Assembly: GCF_000499285.1 (NCBI RefSeq)
Contig: NZ_AWUN01000005.1
Location: 113,091-177,090 of the forward strand
Origin: Bifidobacterium sp. 7101
GTDB taxonomy: Bacteria; Actinomycetota; Actinomycetes; Actinomycetales; Bifidobacteriaceae
Reading direction: 5' to 3'
DNA length: 64,000 nucleotides
In this document: one piece after another, positions 8,686 to 17,037 of the stretch
Numbering within the stretch: the first letter of the stretch is position 1
Layout of the letters: each line of letters opens with the position of its first letter
Translations under genes and position numbers: made by a program
The notes under the pieces: model-generated
Database searches by the model: none
What the model was told of the DNA's origin: nothing
The model's input: only the letters and a program-made list of their open reading frames with translations

Positions 8686-9219
8686 ATGGCGCGACCTACC
8701 ACCAAGGAAGAACTCATCAAGGCGGCTGATGATGGCTTCGACAAACTCGTGGCGCTGCTTGAGCCGCTGACACCTGAAGAACGCAATGGCCGCTTTTCCT
8801 TCGATCTGAGCAAGGAGAAGGGGGCCCATTGGGCACGCGACAGGAACATCAAGGACGTGCTCGTCCATCTCTACGAGTGGCATCAGCTGCTGTTGAACTG
8901 GGTGGAGGACAACCAGCAGGGCAGGACCCACGACTTTCTTCCGGACGGCTACAACTGGCGTAATTACGGCGAGATGAATGTGAAGCTGCGGGACAAGCAT
9001 GATGACACCACCTACGATCAGGCCTTGAACCTGTTCGTCGAATCCCATAAGAAGGTCATGGCCTTGGCGCAATCGTTCACCAATGAACAGCTGTTCACCA
9101 AGGGCGCCCTCCCATGGACCGGAAACTCTACCTTGGGCTCTGCCTTCATCTCTTCGACCTCCAGCCACTACGACTGGGCCCTGAAGAAGATACGGAAGTA
9201 CTTGAAAGGGCGTAAATAA
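8686..9219 (+). CDS. DfsB/ClbS-family (DUF1706) protein
   Basis: A 177-residue protein of the DUF1706 family, recognised from its N-terminus MARPTTKEELIKAADDGF, the segment DVLVHLYEWHQLLLNWV with a putative metal-site histidine, the conserved GYNWRNYGEMN segment and the C-terminal STSSHYDWALKKIRKY. The fold is a DinB-like four-helix bundle. ClbS, a member, protects Escherichia coli from the genotoxin colibactin through a cyclopropane hydrolase activity; most members have no assigned role. The start is fixed by GGAGG six bases before the ATG. Confidence 0.85.
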   Translation: MARPTTKEELIKAADDGFDKLVALLEPLTPEERNGRFSFDLSKEKGAHWARDRNIKDVLVHLYEWHQLLLNWVEDNQQGRTHDFLPDGYNWRNYGEMNVKLRDKHDDTTYDQALNLFVESHKKVMALAQSFTNEQLFTKGALPWTGNSTLGSAFISSTSSHYDWALKKIRKYLKGRK

Positions 9220-9420
9220 GCGCTAGGACACCTGAAAAGAATCAGCTTCATACAAGACAGTAATGGATTGCCCTGCGACCAGATTCACAGTATGGCCGAC
9301 CCCAGAAGCAGCATCTCAGCATATTCGTAATAGCACTGGAGCATAACCGCGATAACCGCTTGCATAGCCGTAAGCAAGACGATATCTAGGATGTAGACAA
9401 AACAGAGAAGGACATCATCA

Positions 9421-10017
9421 GTGAAACGATCTCGCATTGATCCAGATACTGATGATATAAGGCTGATCAAGATGGTGGCTGACGGAAATGAATCGGCCTT
9501 TGAGGCACTTTACAATAAGTATGCTCATACCGTCGAAGCCTTTATTTCCCTGCGAATATCCGACGATGAGGATGCGAGTGAAGTTTTTGCTGACACATGG
9601 CTGGGCTGCTGGCGTTCCTCAAAAACCTTCCGCGCAGACAGCAAGGTGCTTACCTGGATACTCAGCATTGCCCGGCGGCAAGTCTATATGAAACGTCGCA
9701 AACCAAAACCACCTGACCAAATGGATCAGGTGGAACTTGACTCGATAACCGATGATCAGCTGGAGCCTGTAGAACTGGTCAATAAGGACCTGACGATGGA
9801 AATAATACGGCAAAGGATTGATGCACTCCCAGCAGAAATGGCCTATACGGTAACCCTGGCTTGGCTCTACGAGTTACCCTACCCGGAAATAGCCTCCCTG
9901 CTCGACGTTCCGGTTGGGACTGTGAAATCTCGCATTGCCCGGGCAAAGCAGATCCTGCGCCCGCAGTTGACCGACCTCGCTCCAGTCAAACCCCATAAGC
10001 TGCAGAGCCAGAGGTAA
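9421..10017 (+). CDS. ECF-type RNA polymerase sigma factor
   Basis: A 198-residue extracytoplasmic-function sigma factor. Region 2 covers about residues 24-90 (FEALYNKYAHTVEAF and DASEVFADTWLGCWRS) and region 4 about 130-180 (YPEIASLLDVPVGTVKSRI). It starts with GTG, with AAGGA about eight bases upstream. It heads a tight six-gene run of membrane proteins, an ABC ATPase and a lipoprotein, so it probably drives its own operon. The adjacent gene is in the usual anti-sigma position. The signal is unknown. Confidence 0.88.
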   Translation: MKRSRIDPDTDDIRLIKMVADGNESAFEALYNKYAHTVEAFISLRISDDEDASEVFADTWLGCWRSSKTFRADSKVLTWILSIARRQVYMKRRKPKPPDQMDQVELDSITDDQLEPVELVNKDLTMEIIRQRIDALPAEMAYTVTLAWLYELPYPEIASLLDVPVGTVKSRIARAKQILRPQLTDLAPVKPHKLQSQR

Positions 10018-10031
10018 TTGAAGGGGTGATT

Positions 10032-10877
10032 ATGACAGACCGATATAAGAGCACAAGCCCAGACAGCACAAACCCGGTTACCGAAGAATACCAGGGTGAG
10101 GTTCAAAAGGCGCTTATGGAAAAAGAGCAGAATGCCCAGCCGGCAGTTCCGGCTTTTACTAGCGTAATGAAGGCCATCCACCAGAAGCCGTCGCTGGCAA
10201 CGGATCAACCGATTCCATTCATGCGCCAAGTACGTTCCTGTGGCCCACTTATTCGGGCCCAATTCCGCCTCATACCGCGATATATCTTACTGGTAGAAAT
10301 TGCGATAGCAGCGTGCTCCGTCTTAATTGGCAACCTTATGCAAGGTGCACGTTACGGCAGTCTCGGTCTGCATATCTTTTCAAATATGCTCATGCTCAAC
10401 ATGACACTGACGATGATCCTGGTTTTTTCCATTAAAGATGATCATGAATTAATGCTCAGTATGCCCCTGGGACCTCAAGTTGTAGTAGCTACTAGACTGT
10501 TGCTGGCCTTTATCTCCAACATTGTCGTCGGGGGAGCAGCCTTGTTGATTGTCACTGCAATCAACCCTGGAATAAGGCCCCTGCCAGTTATTGCCCAAAC
10601 GATAGCCCCCATAACACTCCTGGCGAATATCGTGGCCCTCTTATGCATATGGCAATGCTCTTGGATTGCACTGCTCCTAGGGATACTTGCACCACTAATG
10701 AGAACTTTGCAGAACTTGAGGTCATCATTTTTCCTACCGGCATGGGTCAATTCGGTACCCACTACAACCGCAGCCTGGGCAGGGACCATCCTACTGACAG
10801 TGGGACTCCTATCTGCTGTTATCCTTACAGCCCCTCTTGCCTGGCATACTCAACTCGCCGGTGGAGATAAAAATTAA
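10032..10877 (+). CDS. Membrane protein in anti-sigma position, possible ABC permease
   Basis: A 281-residue protein with a hydrophilic N-terminal part of about 80 residues and then six hydrophobic segments ending near the C-terminus. It follows the sigma gene by 14 bases; AAGGGG precedes the ATG, and a GTG six bases earlier is less likely. The position and cytosolic N-terminus suggest an anti-sigma factor, but the C-terminal six-TM block looks like an ABC-2-type permease. It may combine both roles. I see no zinc-binding HxxxCxxC anti-sigma motif. Function is inferred from position only. Confidence 0.6.
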   Translation: MTDRYKSTSPDSTNPVTEEYQGEVQKALMEKEQNAQPAVPAFTSVMKAIHQKPSLATDQPIPFMRQVRSCGPLIRAQFRLIPRYILLVEIAIAACSVLIGNLMQGARYGSLGLHIFSNMLMLNMTLTMILVFSIKDDHELMLSMPLGPQVVVATRLLLAFISNIVVGGAALLIVTAINPGIRPLPVIAQTIAPITLLANIVALLCIWQCSWIALLLGILAPLMRTLQNLRSSFFLPAWVNSVPTTTAAWAGTILLTVGLLSAVILTAPLAWHTQLAGGDKN

Positions 10878-10985
10878 TGAACCTTTTCATCCTCTCTCGC
10901 TACTAACTAAGCAGACGGAACGAGTAGCGAGCAATGTCTGGCAGCAGCCGAAAGCCAAAACCAGATATGAGGAAGGTGGACGAGG

Positions 10986-11603
10986 TTGGCTTTCGTAGGT
11001 ATACAGCTCAAGAGGCTTTATAGGCTGGTATTGCTGCCGTTCATACTGACCGCAGGTATTCTTCTTGCGGGCTCCTTACTGGAGGGCATTTGGTCACCGG
11101 ACCGCATACGGCCGGTTATAATGGTTCTTACTCAGGTGCCAGTAATTGCTGCTGGCCTATCTACAGCTTTTGTACTCAATGGTGACCCAATCGTTGAACT
11201 TGCTGAGTCAACTCCAACTGGATGGCGAAAGGTTCAAGTGACCAGGCTGCTTATCATTACCGGAGCATTTCTTGCTGCCGCAGGCCTTCTTTTTATCGGC
11301 TTGCATATGATGCGACTTTGGCCACGTGACATGGGATGGGTGAGCATCATTACCCCGGTTGGCAGTATATTCATTGTCAACTGTCTAGTGTTCCTTATAG
11401 CCGTACTCACCATGTCTACGCCAACATCGTCGCTGGCTTCCATAGCTATTTGGCTGTTTTTATGTTTTATATGGGATCCATACATCACCGATCCGGTCCG
11501 GCAACGACTCATTCCATTGTTTATTGCAGCAGCAGGCGCAATCTTCGGATGGAACATGTGCGGTGATGCGGAGCGCAATGTCGTAAGGGTGGCAGCCCTA
11601 TGA
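10986..11603 (+). CDS. Six-TM membrane protein, ABC-2-like permease subunit
   Basis: A 205-residue protein with about six hydrophobic segments and a short cytosolic stretch PTGWRKVQVTRLL that resembles the coupling region of ABC-2 permeases. It starts with TTG; GGTGG lies six bases upstream. Its stop overlaps the next start by four bases (ATGA). It lies between the putative anti-sigma/permease and a second permease in the sigma-linked operon. No closer family recognised. Confidence 0.65.
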   Translation: MAFVGIQLKRLYRLVLLPFILTAGILLAGSLLEGIWSPDRIRPVIMVLTQVPVIAAGLSTAFVLNGDPIVELAESTPTGWRKVQVTRLLIITGAFLAAAGLLFIGLHMMRLWPRDMGWVSIITPVGSIFIVNCLVFLIAVLTMSTPTSSLASIAIWLFLCFIWDPYITDPVRQRLIPLFIAAAGAIFGWNMCGDAERNVVRVAAL

Positions 11604-12358
11604 GGATAATGAGCCTTGTACGCATCACGATACTGATGTTTTATCGGCGCAAAGCCTTGTGGATAGCCAGCATATCGCTGGCGCTCTTCGCCCTCTTTTT
11701 GGCCTATGCTTCTCCTATGTCACCTGGATTCAGCAACACAGATGGTCTTGTCTTTACCGGACAGGTTCTTGCTATGTTCACCCCGTTGGCATACGCAGCA
11801 TCTTTTAGCGACCTTATGACTGCCGACAGGCGAACAGGTATGGACGAACTTGAATCCACCTCCCCCTTGCCGATGGCAGTCATCCGCGCAGCTCATGTCT
11901 TGGGAGCCTGGGTTATCTGCATATCGTCTTCCCTGCTTTTCCTTGTATTGATCGCGGTCCACCAAGCCATCCACGGCAACGGTGAGGCAATACTGGTGGC
12001 CCTGGCAGTAGCACTTGTCATACTCTCACCATCAATACTGATTGCTATGGGGATATCCGCCCTGCTGGGAGCCCTGTTGCCCACGATCGTAGCCCGAATT
12101 CTTGCCGTCCTGATATGGGCTTGGCTGGCTTTCTATACCCCCCTCTTACCAGTTCCAACGCTCAATGGAGGCCCCCTAGCAGTCATTGGCGATCCCATTG
12201 CGCAGGGATGGTTTCATACCGATCCTATGTACATACCGGCGAACGGCCCCTTTACCGTCCAATCAGGAGTCATATCCCTGCTCTGGCAGGTGTGTATTAT
12301 CTTCCTCCTTTTCACTGGTGCAAATATGGCCTCCAACCACATAAAAGTTCGGGTCTGA
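11600..12358 (+). CDS. ABC-2-type permease
   Basis: A 252-residue six-TM protein. The segment SFSDLMTADRRTGMDELESTSPLPMAVI (positions about 72-99) is the cytosolic coupling region of ABC-2 permeases, with the recurrent TGxxEL pattern. The gene overlaps the previous one by ATGA and is followed after 31 bases by the ATPase gene, with which it presumably forms an exporter. Substrate unknown. Confidence 0.75.
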   Translation: MRIMSLVRITILMFYRRKALWIASISLALFALFLAYASPMSPGFSNTDGLVFTGQVLAMFTPLAYAASFSDLMTADRRTGMDELESTSPLPMAVIRAAHVLGAWVICISSSLLFLVLIAVHQAIHGNGEAILVALAVALVILSPSILIAMGISALLGALLPTIVARILAVLIWAWLAFYTPLLPVPTLNGGPLAVIGDPIAQGWFHTDPMYIPANGPFTVQSGVISLLWQVCIIFLLFTGANMASNHIKVRV

Positions 12359-12389
12359 CTTTCATCTGACTTTGAAAGGAATCACTTAC

Positions 12390-13250
12390 ATGTTTATCTC
12401 CATTGACCATCTGACCAAGGATTTTCGGGGGAGACCAGCCGCTTTAAACGATCTGACCGTTGATCTTCCACAAGGCATGATAGGGCTCATAGGACCAAAT
12501 GGTGCCGGTAAAACAACCCTCATGCGCATTCTCACTGGAATAATCAAACCGACTAAAGGTAAAGTTTTTATTGATGGACAAGACCTGTCTTCGCCGGCCA
12601 ACAGGCGAAATCTAAAACGGCACCTGGGCTATCTCCCACAGCACATCACCCCCTACGAGAACCTGTCCCCGCTTGAATTCCTTGACTATATCGGCATCTT
12701 GAAAATGATCGACAATAAACGTGCACGGCAGGAGCAGGCACGTACCCTTTTGGAACAGGTGGGATTGGAAGACATGATGAACCAACCTATCAGAGGGTTG
12801 TCCGGGGGCATGAGGCGCAGGGTTGGCATAGCACAGGCCCTTATGGGCGACCCCCAGCTACTGGTAGTCGACGAACCCACAGCGGGGTTGGATCCCGAAG
12901 AGCGCATGCGGTTCCGCACGCTCCTTGCCCAGCTGGGACAGGATCGAACCGTTATCCTCTCCACCCACATACTCGATGATGTTGCACAAACCTGCCCTTG
13001 GGTGTGTGTATTACGTTGCGGACGCAACCAGTATGACGGGCCGACAGAGGGGCTAATCCATGAAGCTGCCGGTCACACCTGGGTCACGCCCCCCATTGTG
13101 GCCCCACCGGATAATGCCACAATCATCAACGCGGAACCCACCCCACAGGGGACAAGATACCGCATAGTTACCGATACACCGCCCGCAGGCTCTGTAGAAA
13201 CTGCGCCCAACCTTGAGGACGGATATATGGCTTTGGCCAGCGAGCGCTAG
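12390..13250 (+). CDS. ABC transporter ATPase of the sigma-linked operon
   Basis: A 286-residue ATPase: Walker A GPNGAGKTTL, signature LSGGMRRR, Walker B LLVVDEPTAGLD, H-loop ILSTHILDDV, followed by a C-terminal extension of about 80 residues with no recognised domain. This is the DrrA/CcmA type that pairs with ABC-2 permeases, two or three of which are encoded just upstream. The start uses ATG at 12390 with AAAGGA eight bases before; a TTG at 12372 in frame has no ribosome-binding site. The system is more likely an exporter than an importer since no binding protein is present. Confidence 0.88.
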   Translation: MFISIDHLTKDFRGRPAALNDLTVDLPQGMIGLIGPNGAGKTTLMRILTGIIKPTKGKVFIDGQDLSSPANRRNLKRHLGYLPQHITPYENLSPLEFLDYIGILKMIDNKRARQEQARTLLEQVGLEDMMNQPIRGLSGGMRRRVGIAQALMGDPQLLVVDEPTAGLDPEERMRFRTLLAQLGQDRTVILSTHILDDVAQTCPWVCVLRCGRNQYDGPTEGLIHEAAGHTWVTPPIVAPPDNATIINAEPTPQGTRYRIVTDTPPAGSVETAPNLEDGYMALASER

Positions 13251-13285
13251 AAACAGCCTCCAAGTATGAAAGAACGTCGATAATT

Positions 13286-13690
13286 ATGAAACGAATCAAG
13301 CAGAGCCTCAGAACCCTTTTCCTTATATGCGCCACAATTATGCTGACAGTGGGGGTTGTTGGCTGCGCTGATGGCATGAAGCACCCTGAAGAGTATTCCA
13401 CTGATGGAAGCAATAAAGTCGCAGCTACCAGCAACCCGCAAACAATTTCGAAAGAGGATCTGGGTCACACCTGGCCTCTTAAAGTTGATGAGGGCACCGT
13501 GTCGTGCAAGCTCAGCAAGCAGGGAGACCCCATCCTCCGCTTTATCACCTCAGATGGTGAACAGTACGCACTGAACCAGGTACAAGACAATGAGCATCTC
13601 AAAAGCATTGAAACATTAAAATCAGATAAGAGTAAGTCAGTAGGAACTCTGATGAGTTTCGCCTTCTCGGTCTGTGACGTCCCAAAATAA
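13286..13690 (+). CDS. Lipoprotein with DUF2511-like domain
   Basis: A 134-residue protein with an N-terminal KR-rich signal, a hydrophobic core and lipobox VVGC at residue 27, so it is probably a lipoprotein cleaved by the type II signal peptidase. The mature part includes ISKEDLGHTWPLKVDEGTVS followed by a cysteine and GEQYALNQ, which resembles DUF2511. The last cysteine (SVCDVPK) could form a disulfide with it. It ends the ECF-sigma operon; a role as an extracytoplasmic sensor or partner of the transporter is only inferred. Confidence 0.7.
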   Translation: MKRIKQSLRTLFLICATIMLTVGVVGCADGMKHPEEYSTDGSNKVAATSNPQTISKEDLGHTWPLKVDEGTVSCKLSKQGDPILRFITSDGEQYALNQVQDNEHLKSIETLKSDKSKSVGTLMSFAFSVCDVPK

Positions 13691-13819
13691 ACCAGTTTTA
13701 CAGGGCTTTGCGGCTTGTCCTCTCCAGGTAGCCTACCTGATCTTACCCAGTCCAGAGCAACCTGCCGGATTATGCATCTACATTCTGTTACAAACGTGCC
13801 ATTCAACTGGCTGGCAGCG

Positions 13820-13913
13820 TTGTTGGAATGCCCCTTCTTACCACTATGTTCTGCCGGCCATCGAGGCAGGAGCCAACAACTATCTGCTCAAAGATGTAGA
13901 GCCTTATGTTTGA
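13820..13913 (+). pseudogene. Response-regulator receiver-domain remnant
   Basis: A scrap of about 25 codons reads YHYVLPAIEAGANNYLLKDV, which matches the alpha4-beta5 end of NarL-type receiver domains (AGAxGYLLKD, with the conserved Lys). Nothing before or after in this frame matches the rest of a regulator, so it is a relic of a lost two-component system beside the sigma-linked transporter. Confidence 0.55.
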
Positions 13914-13990
13914 ACCCACCGACCGTTCGAGACATCTAATCGTTGCTCCCAGAATCAAATCGTGACGGGGGAGGAGGGCTTGATCTTTGC

Positions 13991-14518
13991 TCATTGACCG
14001 TGCGAGTTCAGATAAACTTCAGTCTGTTCCTTGTCGACAGCCAAGGCGGCCGTGAGAGTAAGGACCAGGCCTTCCGGAGTGTGAATCCTGGCTTCGAGCG
14101 AGTTCCACGGCTTACGTATTGGAGCTGAAGTGGAGCCCGGACGGAGGCGCTCGCATGCATCCACAATCTTGTCTATCTGCTTTTCCGTGACTGCTACGCT
14201 CAGGCTTCCTATGGGCTCCATATCCGCATCAGGGCTGCCGTCATTGGAACCACTCTTACGGATCAGCACATCCTGAAAGGCCCAGCGCCGCAAGTGAATC
14301 ATCATGCCCGGCATGGTGTATAAATTGATGAAACCCAGTCCCTTCGTCCAAAATAATTCTGATTCTTCTAGATTGTGGCTATACAGGCACATGAACATGG
14401 GCATGAGGTAGATGCCACTATAAAGCTCCGGCGGTTCTGCATTCTTTCCGGGCTCCGGCACGGGACTGATGATTGCTCCTGTATAAGCAGAAGCTTTGGT
14501 CTGGTCATGGTTGTGCAT
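13991..14518 (-). CDS. VOC (glyoxalase/bleomycin-resistance) superfamily protein
   Basis: A 175-residue protein with vicinal-oxygen-chelate features: LYSHNLEESELFWTKGLGF is the usual first beta-alpha segment and HTPEGLVLTLTAAL the last strand, where the metal-site Glu would sit in PEG. ATG at 14518 has GAGG a few bases upstream. It lies 83 bases downstream of a TipA-like MerR regulator in the same direction, so it may belong to that regulator's target set, for example drug binding. Enzymatic activity is not established. Confidence 0.75.
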   Translation of the reverse strand: MHNHDQTKASAYTGAIISPVPEPGKNAEPPELYSGIYLMPMFMCLYSHNLEESELFWTKGLGFINLYTMPGMMIHLRRWAFQDVLIRKSGSNDGSPDADMEPIGSLSVAVTEKQIDKIVDACERLRPGSTSAPIRKPWNSLEARIHTPEGLVLTLTAALAVDKEQTEVYLNSHGQ

Positions 14519-14601
14519 GGTTACCTCGTTCCTTAGTTGAGGATTTTCAATTGGGTTGTCAAACAGAAAATGTGATATTTGGATGGAAGACACTGACTGC
14601 G

Positions 14602-15405
14602 TCACTCCCATCTGGCGGTGGCTGGATCTATCCCGCTTGCACGCGCTGCAGTTTCGATTGCGACCAGCATCCATTTCGCCAATCCAGGTTCCAGTTGTTC
14701 GTAATGGCGTCTAAAACGCGGGTCGGCCACATACATCCGCCCCAAAATGACGTGCATAGACGGCGTCACATGGAACCATGACAAAGCCTGCCGATGCTCG
14801 TCAATCAGTTCGAGAACCTCGTCCGAGGTGGGAGCCAGACCTTTCCGTTTGGCTTGCGCGAGCTCACTTCCCACGTCTTTAAGCCGAGCCATGTCCTTTT
14901 TCTGCTCTTGTTCAGAGTGGGAAGCTTTTCGCTCGGCATACTCAAGCCACTGCCTGCCGGTACCCCAGCGTTCGTATGCTTCCGAAAAGTACTGGTCCTC
15001 CTGATCGGTCTTCGTAGGGGCTGAATCATTGCCTAAATTCCCCTGGGCAAGGGCTATGAGCCGGTCCAAACGATCTGCGGCTTTCCTAAGAAGTTGGATT
15101 TTCTCATCAATTCGCGAGCGCTGACCCCGCAACTCGTCCAAGGCAAGCGGTGTCTTGCAATTGAGCAATGCCTTGATTTGCCTGGCATTGAATCCCATCT
15201 CCCTGTAGGTCACAATTCGCTCCAGCCGCGCGACGTCATCCTGCATATATTGCCGGTAATTCGCCTGGCCGCGAATGGGAGAAATCAGTCCTTCCTCTTC
15301 CCAGTGGCGCAGCATTCTCCGGCTGACCCCCGTAAGCTCAGACATCTGACCGATGCTCAAGCCGCTCTTACTGCCCTCGCCAGTGGATTTGCTCTCTCGT
15401 GTCAT
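14602..15405 (-). CDS. MerR-family regulator with TipAS-like domain
   Basis: A 267-residue activator. Residues about 16-85 are a MerR winged helix (LSIGQMSELTGVSRRMLRHW and REMGFNARQIKALL), then a coiled-coil dimer helix (about 90-125), then a C-terminal domain with FSEAYERWGTGRQWLEYAER and HVTPSMHVILGRMYVADPRF, typical of the TipAS antibiotic-binding fold. TipA-type proteins bind thiopeptide and other drugs and activate resistance genes. The VOC gene downstream and the broken ABC exporter upstream on the other strand are plausible targets. Confidence 0.85.
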   Translation of the reverse strand: MTRESKSTGEGSKSGLSIGQMSELTGVSRRMLRHWEEEGLISPIRGQANYRQYMQDDVARLERIVTYREMGFNARQIKALLNCKTPLALDELRGQRSRIDEKIQLLRKAADRLDRLIALAQGNLGNDSAPTKTDQEDQYFSEAYERWGTGRQWLEYAERKASHSEQEQKKDMARLKDVGSELAQAKRKGLAPTSDEVLELIDEHRQALSWFHVTPSMHVILGRMYVADPRFRRHYEQLEPGLAKWMLVAIETAARASGIDPATARWE

Positions 15406-15631
15406 GTCTTGACCCTAAACCCTGCCATCATGTCAAGGTCAAATCAATTGTTTCCTGAGGACGGGGGTGAGGGAGTGCATGCAAACACCGGCCTCAAGCA
15501 TTCCAATAACAGGTTCTTAAGAGGACGCTTTTGACCCTGCTTGTTTGCGAAGTATTCCCTGATCATGAAGACGACTAAATTCAGCGAGACCCTTTTCCCA
15601 TGGGTGCAAATTAGCCTCATCAGCAGCGACT

Positions 15632-15649
15632 TGTCCCCTACAGGGGACA
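15632..15649. promoter_or_regulatory. TGTCCCC palindrome upstream of an ABC transporter
   Basis: The 18-base near-perfect palindrome TGTCCCCTACAGGGGACA lies about 80 bases before the ABC ATPase start at 15731. A close relative (TGTCCCCCGCAGGGGAGT at 29672-29689) lies before another broken ABC gene, and both copies are preceded by GCGACT. This suggests a shared regulator-binding site. Confidence 0.5.
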
Positions 15650-15730
15650 GTTTCTTTTCCTGCGTTGAAGGATTGTGCCCGCCGAACTTGCATAGGAATC
15701 AGTTGAATTCCTATCGGAAGGAGAGGCGCA

Positions 15731-16614
15731 ATGGCATATACGGACGGAAGCAATCACCCACAGCTGGCTGTGGCCACACAGGGGTTGGTCAAAACCTATG
15801 GCGGATTTAAAGCCGTGGATGGGCTGAACCTACGGGTGCCGGCTGGCGGAGTCTACGGACTGCTGGGACCAAACGGGGCCGGAAAATCGACCACCATGAA
15901 GCTCCTTTTGGGATTGACAAAACCGACTGCGGGGAGCATGTGGCTGCTGGGACAGCAGGTCGGAAAGAAGAGCACGATACAGCCGGGCCGTGTGGGCTCC
16001 ATGATTGAAGGACCCAGCTTCTATCCAGGCCTGTCGGGACTGGATAACTGCCGCATGGTAGCCGATTATCTGGGTCTGCCAGTTTCAGCTGCCTCAGAAG
16101 CGCTAACCAAGGTTGGATTACGGGGATACGAGAAGAGGAGAGTGGGAACCTATTCCCTGGGGATGAAGCAGCGACTGGGCATCGCCATGGCGCTGATATC
16201 GCAACCAGAGCTCCTGCTCTTGGATGAGCCCACCAATGGCTTGGATGCACAGGCTGTGGTCGAGGTGCGACAGATGATCATGGACTTGGCCGCTTCCGAG
16301 GGAGTCACCGTCATCATCAGCAGCCATATCCTGTCCGAAATCGAAAAGATGGCTCCGGTAGTTGGCATCATTGCCGGTGGTCACCTGCTCTACTAGGGGA
16401 CATTGGAGAACCGTCGCGAAAAGGGTCATATCGATGTGCGAGTATCCGACACAGGGCTCGCGTCAATGGTGCTCGAAGACCAGAGCATTCACTGCGAATA
16501 TGTCTGGAAGAGAACTTCCTCGAATTAGTGGAACCCCCAGAACATTATTCCACAGAACACGTAGCGCAGAGCCGTATGAAGCCGCCTGATTCTGAACAGA
16601 GGGGCACACGATGA
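15731..16614 (+). pseudogene. Broken BcrA-type ABC transporter ATPase
   Basis: The first 221 codons encode a BcrA/NatA-like ATPase: Walker A GPNGAGKST, signature YSLGMKQRLG, Walker B LLLLDEPTNGLD and H-loop IISSHILSE. A TAG at 16394 then interrupts the reading frame, where the family has Gln or Asn before GTLE. The frame resumes with GTLENRREKGHIDVRVSD, breaks again near 16505 by a frameshift, and the other frame continues ENFLELVEPPEHYSTE to a TGA at 16612 that overlaps the permease ATG. Two lesions and a truncated permease make it a pseudogene, although the N-terminal piece keeps all catalytic motifs. Confidence 0.83.
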
Positions 16615-16790
16615 GCACCGTGGAATCAATCTCCATGCGAACCGGAGAATTTCAATCGAAGAAGCCATCAAGTTCGCTCCATCTTGGGAACCTACTAGTT
16701 TTGCCTTCCATGGTGCTCAGCAAGTTGATTGCAATGCAGACCAATACAACAAAGAAGAGCGCAATAAGATCAAAAGTTCTTATTTAGTTT
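16611..16790 (+). pseudogene. Truncated ABC permease N-terminus
   Basis: ATG at 16611 overlaps the stop of the ATPase remnant (ATGA), the usual coupling in BcrAB-type operons. Fewer than 60 codons remain, with a short hydrophobic stretch (SSLHLGNLLVLPSMVLSKL) before stop codons. The six-TM remainder is absent. Confidence 0.5.
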
Positions 16791-16871
16791 AATCTGATGT
16801 GATCTGGCCTGCAATGCAGAGTCTTGCAATAATCAGATCTGAATTCCAGCGCGAACTTGTCAATATGAAAA

Positions 16872-16902
16872 TGAGCGGACTGAAGTATTGCCAGTCCGCT
16901 CA
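16872..16902 (-). terminator. Terminator of the GT39 gene
   Basis: A perfect 11-bp stem, TGAGCGGACTG / CAGTCCGCTCA, with a 9-base loop. On the minus strand it is followed by ATTTTCAT, consistent with rho-independent termination of the glycosyltransferase gene. Confidence 0.7.
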
Positions 16903-16939
16903 CTACTTTGCACTTTTACTACACACAAAGGAGGCAACT

Positions 16940-16972
16940 ACTCACGACCCACAGATTAGAAGTCTGTAGCTC
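16940..16972 (-). pseudogene. tRNA-Arg(TCT)-like fragment
   Basis: On the minus strand GAGCTACAGACTTCTAATC and the following TGTGGGTCG mimic the end of a D arm, a 5-bp anticodon arm (ACAGA/TCTGT) with loop CTTCTAA (anticodon TCT) and the variable loop. No matching acceptor stem or T arm is present, so it is a fragment or chance likeness, not a working tRNA. Confidence 0.4.
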
Positions 16973-17037
16973 GTCTCGTCTTTATCTTGTTACCGCAAAC
17001 CTGGAAGTAACTCTTAGGCGAAAGCTGCTCCCACCGC

